Below are positions 35,211-45,275 of a stretch of 64,000 nucleotides of DNA, piece by piece. The stretch is from Siphonodentalium dalli. Lineage: Eukaryota; Mollusca; Scaphopoda; Gadilida; Siphonodentaliidae. The notes under the pieces are model-generated. The model worked only from the letters and a program-made list of their open reading frames with translations. It had not been told where the DNA came from and did not search any database. Every line of letters begins with the position of its first letter. The first letter of the stretch is position 1. A program made the position numbers and the translations under genes. The stretch lies in contig CP136063.1 of the NCBI GenBank assembly GCA_032622095.1, positions 24,800,987-24,864,986 on the forward strand, in the 5' to 3' direction.

Positions 35211-35624
35211 TTGCCCCGAACTCAAGTTTCAATTTCTATTGATCTTCGCCGTCCATCGGGGCGGCTATTTTTAGAACGCAACACATGGTACCAAAATTAC
35301 TTCACGTTGGTGATGGGGGTGCACGGTGAGATTAATTTAAATATGTCATGTTGGTATCAATACCTAGCCGAGAATTCCTCAGACCTTCAGATGAATGCGA
35401 CCAGCAAATTTAAAAATTCGTCACTTGAACTCCCCATGAATATCTTCTGGGAAATTCCAGGGAATGCGTCGTTGTCAACATCAGTCACAAAAGTTTTGTA
35501 TTGTTTAGTGCCTCATGCAGGAACTCCTGTCAGTCTCATATTTGTGACTCGGAATCTGTTCGGATATGCGCTGTTCCAGAATGAGACATCTACTGTTAGG
35601 AATCAAGTGTGTTTCCGTCGCTGA
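35211..35624 (+). other. Possible coding exon rich in N-glycosylation sites, unidentified
   Basis: This is an open frame of about 137 codons with no good ATG at its start; the nearest ATG, at 35203, is out of frame. It holds six N-x-S/T sequons within about 90 residues (NMS, NSS, NAT, NSS, NAS, NET) and three Cys. Codon use and GC content look more gene-like than most of the window. Such density would suit an extracellular domain of a glycoprotein. The product is not recognised and the splice sites are weak. Confidence 0.25.
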
Positions 35625-36094
35625 CTTGACAACAAACCAAACAAGGTTGATCGTTATCATAAACCCTTTTTCAATCGTGCACCGAATATCGCTGAGTGTG
35701 ATTAATTACTCGCCAAGATATAATTTCAGGCGTGCTATGGTGCGCGAGCGCGATCGCACGCTTCATAATCGAAGGCCTGAGTATTTAGCGGAGAAATTTG
35801 GTCAAAACATTCGATGGAAATTTTCTAATATTAGTGTCAGTTTGGAGATCTTGAGGCCAGTTTTTAATTTTTTCACCCACCTCACTGATCGTTGGCCAGT
35901 CAAAACCTGCTTATCAATAACAAATTACTAATAAATCAAACTAAAACAAAATGGCGGCCTGAATTGTTTAAAAACAAAAAACAAATCATGTCCTGAGTTT
36001 TAATGGGGTTAGACTTTTATATAGGTGCTTGGATTTTGCAGTGTTCAGGCTCATATTTTAAATTGTTTCATGATTCCTCCCAGAAGGTAGTCAA

Positions 36095-36215
36095 GAAATT
36101 CAAGCCACGGGGTAGGAAGCAAATGAAATTACATGACATTGCCAGCTCGGCCTGGTTAAAAGGGGCGGGATGCAGCTGGAAAATCCACGGAAGCCCTCTA
36201 ACCACGTCGCTGATG
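36095..36215 (+). repeat. SINE-like repeat ending CCCTCTAACCACGTCGCTG
   Basis: The G-rich lead, GCAGCTGGAAAATCCACGG and the end AAGCCCTCTAACCACGTC match 9530-9605, the reverse of 46230-46360 and a fragment reversed at 28028-28055. The shared 3' end suggests a retroposon family, unnamed here. Confidence 0.55.
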
Positions 36216-36914
36216 ACTAACCAACTAATATTGAACGATATATAGGCTCTATTTACGCGATTGTATGTTGTTTCAAAGAAAAGATAACACAAGTTATACA
36301 TTTATGCACAGACCATTTGATAACTTTTGGGGGTGATATTTAAAGGTATACGTAAGATCATTGTGGTGGGGGAAGAGTTGGAAATCATGCATATTATGCA
36401 GCATATATGATGGGACTGATGGGAATTTGCTAACCACAGGGGATGGCCCATGTCATGTAAGAATTGTCCAATAACTGGAAATGTTATCCCTTTCAGTTTG
36501 AAAAATCTAACCTGAAGGGGCTGTGCAAAATTAAATTCAGCCGCTAGGCCATATCACGACTATGTCAGTTCCCACTTGAAGGTGAAGTCAACCTAGCGAA
36601 TCCATAGGAGAGCCAGAATGACCAACCAACCACTGGCAAGGAACTAACAAGCTCATCCACACAAACATCTCAATATTCCAATGGAACAGAATTTGTGACA
36701 TGAGAAGATGGAGCTTTTATGTGAACAGCCAGGCCATTGCAGCTGTGCATTTACAACCTGGCTACCAGTGGTGGGCCTATTTATATCCCCCGGGCACCAC
36801 AAGGGGGAGTGGTGTTTTATGAAATCTGTTGATGTATCAGAACTGTAAAAGTTATTTTTTTCTTTGGCCTAATTAATTGTATTTGTTTCAGAGACATCTG
36901 TCAAAAATGACAAT
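36216..36914. other. Non-coding stretch
   Basis: No gene and no clear repeat is seen before the second copy of the 1.3-kb duplication. Confidence 0.5.
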
Positions 36915-38110
36915 GGAAATATACTAAAATATTTGCAGGTCATGGGTATGTCATCCAAGACCCTGTAATAGAATTACAATAGGATAATCGGAAAATTGTT
37001 TTTAGTAATCGCATCATATAGCACTATGTAAACTGATTGATACTTCAAACTATACAGGTGAGACGTTGTGTCATAAACCTGAACACAAAATAATGAACAT
37101 ATGATAAAAACAATCTGGTTATCTCATCAGATAGCATGTATCCATGGCGATTGACGAACAATGAATGGTTGATTCGGACGTCAGCATCGTTTACCATAAA
37201 TGCTAAGGGTACTCATATTCTGGCTACAATCATCTTCTGAAAACTTCAACTGCATTCAAGTATGTGGCGCTTGACATTAATCACATTATAATTACAACTA
37301 CTTTCGCTTAAATGTGTGCATTTGACTGGTCAATGCCCTTAGATACGATTGGTGTATACGTAGTGACAATATCTATCAGCTGAGGGAAATGTCATTTCCC
37401 ACATCACAATGCGCAGTGATAAGAAATTGGAGAAGATGCACCAATGGTTGCCCCACATCATGACGTCATACAAAAAGTAACGAATTAGACAGATCAGTGA
37501 AACTATTCTACCATTAGTATTAGCACTCATCCAGCTTCTAGCCAATAATAATATGACATGACAGTAGTCATGAGCATAGCATGCACCTTGATGACAATAG
37601 ATGTCCTAGAATCGATTTATTTAAGTGAATTTTACACCAGCAAGTACAAGTTTTATGGGTGTGTGAACTTTCGGTCAGTCACCCAATTTATTCTCAACAC
37701 AATTTTCCATTTTTACACAAGTATCACATGGGTAGTTTTACTATTTTAGTTTTTTTAATATAGTGTCTTCATAAAACTAGTTTAGTCACCAACTAATTTA
37801 TGCGGATTGTTGTAATTATAAGTAATCAACATCCTTTTTGATAAATCGGTCGACGTATAGAAGTGTCCGATGCCGAACTGGATAATTAGTATAATTGCGA
37901 AATTATACAGTATGTAATTCAGTATTAGACACTTCTATATGCCGAGAGATGCAACAAAAACGATGTTGATTTCATATTGGAATGCACTTCACAATCAAAC
38001 CAGTTACACATGTTCTCAAAATAAGTGTCCCTTTTAAAGCTGTCCTCAGCCGCTAGTTTACCTGTCGGAATGTCAATGCAACACGGTGGGTGGAAACGTT
38101 CCTAGGCGAG
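36915..38110 (+). repeat. Direct duplication of about 1.3 kb, copy 2
   Basis: This is the partner of 32645-33990, about 4.2 kb downstream and in the same orientation. Confidence 0.8.
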
Positions 38111-38776
38111 TTGTGAATTAGTACAGTCACGATCAGAATTATCTTCAATAACAACCAACTCGAGCGAGAATTGCATAATATCCCAAATGAGTGCTTTTGG
38201 GAAATACGTTTATAATTATAAAAAATAAACATAAGTTTTAAAGGAATATACTTTGGAAGACTTCAAATACACCTAAAGGAACATATGGTATAGTTGATGC
38301 ATGTCTGACGATCGGTCTGTGATGACTCCATGCAAAATGCCAGTACTGTCACTGGCTCTCTATACTCCAAGTTTATATGACAGACAGCAATTATTATCTC
38401 AATCTAAATAATCATCGCCATTCCATAATTTGTTGCAACTTCTAAGTATTCAATCAAAAGTCGAAAGACTTTTACACCGACCGCATGCGCTTGTTTCTCG
38501 GTAGTCACCTTTGATATCTGTGTCAAAACAACTACCGGCATACATCAAATGCAGCGCACAGCTGACATTGGCAGAAATACTTTCGTAAAAAACGCCCAAT
38601 ATATCTAAACATCGGAATCGGAAATCAGCTCATTGTGCCTCCAGTTATCGGAAATGGGTCGGATGGGGTTTTACATAATCGTAACATCACTATCGGTGTA
38701 ACTTTACAACCGCGTTGCGTTATCAAGGTGGTTACACCGCAGTTGAGAGGGAAACTTATTTTGCTAATATGTGCAC
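38111..38776. other. Non-coding stretch
   Basis: No gene is seen; unique-looking AT-rich sequence. Confidence 0.45.
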
Positions 38777-39453
38777 AGTAATGCTCTAAATAATTGACTC
38801 ATTAACCACAGCAGAATTATGGGTAACATTTCAGGATTTAGTCGGAAATATGGCTTGTTGCCATTCACCGGAAAGCTCTCTGTGAGGCCTATTAAAGGCC
38901 TCTCTCTGTGAGAGCTTTCTGATGAATGGCAACAAGGCATATATCCGACTAAATCCCGAAAAGTTACCCATAATTCTGCTGTGGTTAAGGGGTATGTAAT
39001 GCCCTATAAAGTAATCAACTCATTAACCACAGCAGAATTATCGGTAACTTTTCAGGATTTAGTCGGAAATATGGCTTGTTGCCATTCATCGGAAAGCTCT
39101 CAGTGAGGCCTCTTAAAGGCCTCTCTCTGTGAGAGCTTTCTGATGAATGGCAACAAGGCATATATCCGACTAAATCCCGAAAAGTTACCCATAATTCTAC
39201 TGTGGTTAAGGGGTATGTAATGCCCTATAACGTAATCAACTCCTTAACCACAGCAGAATTATCGGTAACTTTTCAGGATTTAGTCGGAAATATGGCTTGT
39301 TGCCATTCACCGGAAAGCTCTTGATGAGTCCTCTTAAAGGCCTCTCTGCGAGAGCTTTCTGATGAATGGCAACAAGACATATATCTGACTAAATCCTGAA
39401 AAGTTACCCATAGTTCTGCTGCGGTTAAGGGGTCGATTACTTAGGGCATTACT
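38777..39453. mobile_element. Head-to-tail trimer of a 221-bp fold-back MITE
   Basis: Three units repeat at exactly 221 bp (38792, 39013, 39234 by the ATTAACCACAGCAGAATTAT landmark). Each unit is itself a long palindrome: TTTCAGGATTTAGTCGGAAA and TTGCCATTCA-CGGAAAGCTC pair with GAGCTTTC-GATGAATGGCAA and CCGACTAAATCC. The outer ends are AGTAATGC and GCATTACT, as in the single-copy relative at 12393-12521. Confidence 0.85.
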
Positions 39454-39464
39454 ATACAAACATC

Positions 39465-39690
39465 TGCAATCAGCGCAAATACTCCTTGCGGTCATTGAAA
39501 CATCACCTGCTGTCACTGCAAGAATCCTCGCAAGAATACTGGCAATCAATGTAAGCACATCAGTGCAATCATCAAGAACCGTCACCAGTATCCCTGTAAT
39601 CACCACAAACACCGCATTGAGATCACCATAAACCACTCACTGTAATCACTGCAAGAACTCGAAACACCGCAATTATCGCACTGTAATAAT
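39465..39690. repeat. Degenerate tandem repeat of ATCACTGCAAGAA-like words
   Basis: Irregular units of 25-30 bp are built from TCACTGCAAGAA, CAATCA-TGTAA and ATCACCA. It is the reverse complement of the vocabulary at 10620-11010. The 100-codon minus-strand frame is a by-product. Confidence 0.65.
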
Positions 39691-39719
39691 CAAGATGAAA
39701 GCTCAGGCCCCTGTTTAAA

Positions 39720-39830
39720 ATATCATCCAGTGCGTCTTATTGGCAATAAAATTCCCTTTCATTTGACAAATAACTAGCCAAACCGAAGTCGAGATATCTT
39801 TTAGGAAGCTACTGAAATCGACCAGTATAT
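39720..39830. repeat. Inverted repeat arm (partner 41170-41295)
   Basis: ATCATCCAGTGCGTCTTATT, AATTCCCT-TCATTTGA and AAGCTACTGAAATCG recur inverted at 41170-41295. The enclosed 1.35 kb has no recognisable gene. A 27-bp unit with TACYGAAATCGACCAG is tandemly doubled at 39808-39861, and a (GCATA)n run lies at about 40246-40263. Confidence 0.6.
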
Positions 39831-41387
39831 ATAAGCTACCGAAATCGACCAGTATATATAAGATTAATATATTCGAGCAATAATTTGTCACGAACGTATA
39901 CTTAACTCATTAAGTACCATGTTACCTGTATAAAAAGGAGAAAAGCCATCATTTACACCAACTATTCAATATTGGAAAGAATTGAACTGACAGCAGGCAT
40001 TAATGTTATAGGCCATACTCACAAATTGCTTTGAGAGTCAAATTCCGGTAGTACAGTGTCATTACAGCTCCGAACTTTCATGTTGTCAATTACAAATATG
40101 TTGTTTTATATGGTCATCTAACTAACTTATTTTAGGCATTAATTTTCTGGTGGAATAACAGCATTTTGTAATGGTAAGGATCGGAAATATTGTAAATATT
40201 GCACATCTCGCCAGTTACATGTGAACTCATGTCTTAGAGATTAAAGCATAGCATAGCATAGCAAATTGTCTAAATTGGATGACTATTACATAGACCGATT
40301 TAATATAAAAGAGATGACAAAACTGAAACCAATTTTAAAATCAATTCCGTTCTACAGGCCTACAAAAATCATAATTTCAGTTTGTGTTTGGTAAACGTAG
40401 CTACATGTACGACGTCAATGACATATTATGGGTAATCAGAATAACCAGATGACAATTCTATCAAATTCACCACTTCGATAAGAAACCCTTACAACCAAAT
40501 TTCAGTTAAATATCTTAAAATATGTTTTTTTATAGTTATATATCATTGTAATTTGGTAAACCCCTGAAGGTACAGAATTTGATTGACGTGATGTGCATGT
40601 TGTTCAAATAAGCATTCCTCGATCTTTTGGCGTTAAACCAAGTGTTCGATGAATCAGTGCATACCTTGTAAAGTCTACTCATACACGTATAAATGGACCA
40701 CCTGCCCCCCCCCCCCCCTCATCAGATGAAAATTCTCCCAAGATGTGACTTGTAATCCAGTGTTTTAAGCATGTACACCAAGATTGAAATTGTGAGTTTT
40801 TGGCCACAGTGTAGGGTATGTTTCAAACTAGATGTTCTGGGTGACGTAGCCGGCACATGGATGGCGCCTTTCGGGCGACGTATATATCTGCATGTATCCA
40901 GCACTGGATAAGTTTTTTAAAACGCGATAACATTAGCTATAAATTCTCAAAAAAGTTCCGTAAGTCATTCCTAGCTACCTTTTTTATTACACCCGATGTG
41001 TTTGTCCTCGATTGTTTCAACTTTATTCATCAAACAAATTCCAAAAACAAGATGATCAGTCTGCTACTGGCTATATCTTCACATTTAGGTACACATTCGT
41101 GACAAATTATTGGGTGAAAATAATGACTTTTTATTGGGTCAAATGCCTCAGAGGGGACTAGGAAGATGGCGACTCAATTTCTTCGGCAGATTTCAGTAGT
41201 TTCCGACACGTTATCTTGACTTCGCTTTGTTCAATTTTTCAGAGTTATATTTCAAATGAGAGGGAATTATATTACCAATAAGACACACTGGATGATATAT
41301 TGTCTGAGATGATCGATTTCTAGAATAGATTAGGGTTTTGATAGTGTGGTTTTAGCCAAAATCTAGCTTTTGAACCTTGTCACTTAT

Positions 41388-41615
41388 GTACGGTAACTGG
41401 TTTAGGACATGGGAATTTTTTTTTTATTTCGTTGCCACGAAATATAAATTCGTGGCAACGAAATACTAATTCATGGCCGCGAAATAACTTCGTGGCAATG
41501 AAATACTAATTCGTGGCCACGAAATACTAGTTCATCGCCACGAAATACTAATTAGTATTTCGTGGCCACGAATTAGTTATTAAAAATTTCCCTATTCGTA
41601 AACTAGCCACCGTAC
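41388..41615. repeat. Fold-back unit filled with CGTGGCCACGAAATACTAATT repeats
   Basis: The outer arms GTACGGTAACTGGTTTA and TAAACTAGCCACCGTAC are followed by GGGAATTTTT and AAAAATTTCCC. Inside are about six units of about 22 bp centred on the palindrome TTCGTGGCCACGAA, some inverted. Confidence 0.75.
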
Positions 41616-42186
41616 TTTTGGGAGGCCAAATTCATATTTAATAGCAAATTACGCTTAAACGTAATACGCTTAAGCGTAATACACTTAAGTGTAATGGTAT
41701 TACACTAACACATAATGCATTTTCGCTTAAACGTAATGCAATTACGTTTAATAAGTATCATTGCATTACGCTAAAATGTAATGCCATTATTCTTAAGCGT
41801 AATTGCCTCACTCCATTATGCTTCAGCATAATGCCATTATGCTTAAGCATAATGCCATTATACTTAAGCATAATGCTATTACACTTAAGCTAATAATGTT
41901 TCGATAGCCTTACTACCTTACATATAATGGTATCATCTAAGATGAATATATGTCAAAAGTTACTGGCATCAGTAATTCGCAGACCAATTTCAGCTCCAGG
42001 GGAGATTTGAGATATGGAATTTTAATTACGCTTAAGAGTAAAGCCTTTATTATGGCATCACGCTTAAGTGTAATGGTGTAACGCTTAAGCATAATGGCAT
42101 AATGCTTAAGGAATCACTGAACTAAATGGTTTCCCATAGATGACAGTGTTAACGTCTCGACCGAATTATCCGAATTTAAGCCTACA

Positions 42187-42765
42187 GGCTATTCCAATGG
42201 TGTTTACCCAGCTAGATTGACACCAGTTGATCACGAAAATGCAAGAAAAATCATAGGTCATTTGTTTACTTTTTTAATTAAATCCCCAATTGTATGACAG
42301 GGCTATCCCACAGCCAAATTTGGTCTAGAAAAACCAAGAACTACAGCAGCTAGTTAAATCAATTTCCCACTCACAAAAATCCACCCCCCCCCCATTTATG
42401 TACAAATCAAATAAAATTGATGTCATCCTTTAATAACGTTTCATATGTATTAGGTGAAGGGCTATTCCAATGGTGTTTATCCAGCTAGAGTGACACCAGT
42501 TGATCACGAAAATGCAAGAAAAATCATAGGTCATGTGTTTACTTTTTAAAATAAATCCCCAATTGTACGACGGGGCTATCCCACAGCCAAATTTGGTCTA
42601 GAAAAGCCAAGAACTACAGCAGCTAGTTAAATCAATTTCCCACTCACAAAAATCCATTCCCCCATTAATTCACCAGTTTAAATTATTCAGATATGATGTA
42701 CAAATCAAATAAACACGATGTCATCCTTTAATAACGTTTCATATGTATTAGGTGAAGGTCATTCT
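42187..42765 (+). repeat. Direct duplication, 273-bp spacing, in the middle of the palindromic element
   Basis: GGCTATTCCAATGGTGTTTA starts at 42187 and again at 42460. The copies are about 95 percent alike except that the second has about 30 extra bases and a shorter C run. Confidence 0.85.
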
Positions 42766-43361
42766 TCAGTTAACTTCACCTTTAGCATTCCATGGTGTAC
42801 TCGCTCCGTGACTCCGGAACACATTTAGCTCCCTGATTCCTTAAGCATAACGGCATTGAGATTAAGCATAATTCCAATACGCTTAAGTGTTATGCCATAG
42901 CATAAGAGCATTAAGATAAAGCATAATAGAATTACGCTTAAACGTAATGGCATTAAGCATAAGCAAAATTTAATTCTGAATTATGCTTAAGCGTAGTGGA
43001 ATTATGCTTAAGCATAATGGGATAATGCTTAAGCATAATGGCATTACACTTAAGTATAATGGGATTGCATTTCGCTTAAGCATTATGCCATTATACTCAA
43101 GCGTAATGGCCTTAAAATTAAGCATTGTGCTTAAGTGTAATTCCATTATGCTTAAGTTAATAGCATTACACTTAATGTCATTTAAGCGTAATGGCATTAC
43201 GCATAAGCGCATTACACATAATGGAATTCTGAATTATATGGAATTATTATTAAGCATAATGGGAATATGCTTAAGCATACATTGGATTACGCTTAAGCGT
43301 AATGGCATTAGACTGAAGCGTAATAAGCATTATGATTAACCATTTGGTGTTACACTTAAGC

Positions 43362-43545
43362 ATACTGGGATAACGCTTTAAGCGTAATGGGATAACGCTT
43401 TAAGCGTAATGGGATAACGCTTTAAGCGTAATGGGATAACGCTTTAAGCGTAATGGGATAACGCTTTAAGCGTAATGGGATAACGCTTTAAGCGTAATGG
43501 GATAACGCTTTAAGCGTAATGGGATAACGCTTAAGCGTAATGGGA
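43362..43545. repeat. Homogenised 22-bp subarray
   Basis: About eight consecutive, virtually identical 22-bp units have the core AACGCTTTAAGCGTAA, then two 21-bp units lacking one T. The uniformity contrasts with the rest of the element and points to recent local amplification. Confidence 0.9.
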
Positions 43546-44020
43546 TAACGCTTAAGCGTAATGGGATTATTCTTAAGCATAATGGGATTATGCTTAAGCA
43601 CAATCCCATTACGCTTAAGTGTAATTGGCTATTATAAGTGAATTTGGCCTCCCAAAGTGACTGGTATAATCTATATTGGCATTTCCGAATTTTTCCCCAA
43701 GGGGCCTGTGGTCGAAAGCACTTCACTGAGATTATAACAATCACCACACAGTGATCATTGCAAGCAGTCTTCTTTATCCTACAACACACTAACCGATATG
43801 GATCTAATGGGGAAAATCGATGTAATTATTCATTCCTGGAAACACATCATTGAATGTATTAATAGAACAGCTGGGGCGATGCCTTTAGCAACTGCTAAGA
43901 CCAAAAAGTGTGTGCTCTTGAAATTGTTCCAATTCTTCGGTTTAACCCTTTCTTTACAGAATACTCCCATAGGATATATTATAAATTAAGCTTATTATCT
44001 CAACATTTTCTCCCGAGAAA

Positions 44021-44314
44021 TGCAAATTGAAAATTCTCATCGTTTTAACCCTCTCTTTATTGAATAGATTTGCCAATTAAGTTATCAAAGTATATGCATT
44101 GGAATGGTCTTTTATTCATTTGGAGGGATATTCAGGTACTAAAAGCAGATGACAGACAGACAAAATAACAATACAAGTGCAGTCATCTGCTTTTAGTACC
44201 TGAATATCCCTCCAAATGAATAAAAGATCATTTCAATGCATATACTTAGATAACTTAATTGGCAAATCTATTCAATAAAGAGAGGGTTAAAACGATGAGA
44301 ATTTTCAATTTGCA
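44021..44314. repeat. Long inverted repeat, 132-bp arms, 30-base loop
   Basis: Arms 44021-44152 and 44183-44314 differ at only three positions that I could find. No terminal duplication or transposase signal is evident. A looser relative of the arm (TTTAACCCTTTCTTTACAGAAT) lies at 43940-43961. Confidence 0.9.
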
Positions 44315-44649
44315 ATGATTACAATTGGTACTGTTACCTAGTAGGAAATGAACCTGATTCTATAGCCGAGACACTCCAGGAAATGTCCAAGTGTGAATAA
44401 TCAGTGCCTGACAGACCACAGTGCAATTTAAAGGAGTACATATACCTCGGTCTTAAATTTACCATGAACAGGAAACTTCAAGCAGTAGCAGAAGTAAACA
44501 AGAGGTACGCTGTCGCATGGCATTTCCCCCGACCGTAGCAATTCGGATTAAGCATGGACGAGACTGCGGATATCCGAGGTCTATATGACCATTCCAAAAG
44601 AAGTTCGTACAGAAATGTTGACTAAAAACCCCAAAACAAGCGATCTGGA

Positions 44650-44945
44650 AACCCAAAAACAAGCCAAAATTCTAATTTTCTAAGTTGAAAAAAGGGCCAT
44701 AACTCTGGCAAAAATCATCAGATCATACCCAAATTCGCACTTGACATGTATTTTCATATAACTGATCCACAAAAATACGGGATTTGCAATCGTACCACAA
44801 AAGCTCACGCTATCATCTGGAAACCCCAAAAAACAAGAGAAAAATTGAATTTTCTAAGTAAAAAAGGGCCATAACTCTGGTAAAAATGGGTGGACGAAAC
44901 CCACGCTATGCATGTAGATGTTCCCCCATACTGCTCTATCACCAT
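44650..44945 (+). repeat. Two units of the 173-bp mollusc-type repeat
   Basis: AAAAAAGGGCCATAACTCTGG occurs at about 44689 and again at about 44864, the first followed by the CATCAGATCATACCC variant and the second by the GTGGACGAAACCC variant. Same units as 51540-52300. Confidence 0.8.
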
Positions 44946-45093
44946 ATAGCCCGGTGGCTTAGGGTCAAAATTTAGCAAAATCGTGACAGACCGGATTAAA
45001 GCATGAAACTTTGCCGATATGTAAAATGGAATATGGGGAAAAAATTTGGAGGGGGGTGCCCGGGCTGCGGGTCATGGTTCAGGAGAATTTCTT

Positions 45094-45107
45094 GTTTCCA
45101 TGGTAAC
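45094..45107. promoter_or_regulatory. X-box-like 14-mer (RFX type)
   Basis: GTTTCCATGGTAAC, one of six related sites in the fold-back region. The others are 45678-45691, 45842-45855, 46016-46029, 50827-50840 and 51390-51403. Confidence 0.45.
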
Positions 45108-45242
45108 GTCATAACATATTTGGGGAAAAGTCAAAAAATGCCCCAGTATGGAAACAGTTAGACTTGTGTTTGAATAAATGATGTGAACTCATAGTGCAAT
45201 CAATGGTTCATCAACTGAACTGGGTCACTAGGACATGTAGGG

Positions 45243-45270
45243 TCAAGGTCAACCACTAAGGTCAAGGTCA
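45243..45270 (+). promoter_or_regulatory. Pair of TCAAGGTCA motifs, 19-bp spacing
   Basis: TCAAGGTCA at 45243 and 45262. This extended half-site is the known binding sequence of ERR/NR5A-type nuclear receptors. The same pair, inverted, lies at 51226-51253 and 50654-50681 with identical spacing. Function is inference. Confidence 0.4.
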
Positions 45271-45275
45271 TTGGA

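Larger units (their letters stand above)
41612..43661. repeat. 2-kb element made of the palindromic unit GCTTAAGCGTAAT
   Basis: The ends are inverted: GGGAGGCCAAATTCA at 41620-41634 and its reverse complement at 43639-43653, extended by TAATAGC-AATTAC on both sides. Inside, at 41645-42110 and 42840-43630, dozens of units of about 20-22 bp each contain variants of the palindrome ATTACGCTTAAGCGTAAT. A non-repetitive middle (42120-42840) has its own direct duplication. The long frames on both strands here are translations of the repeat. Confidence 0.85.

Noticed and set aside
41645-43630. Regular short palindromic repeats resembling a CRISPR array
   Set aside because: Units abut without unique spacers and vary in sequence, and the genome is clearly eukaryotic.
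42970-43789. Long frames on both strands with repeated LKHNGIM- or LRLSIIPL-like words
   Set aside because: They are translations of the palindromic GCTTAAGC repeat, whose unit length keeps several frames open.
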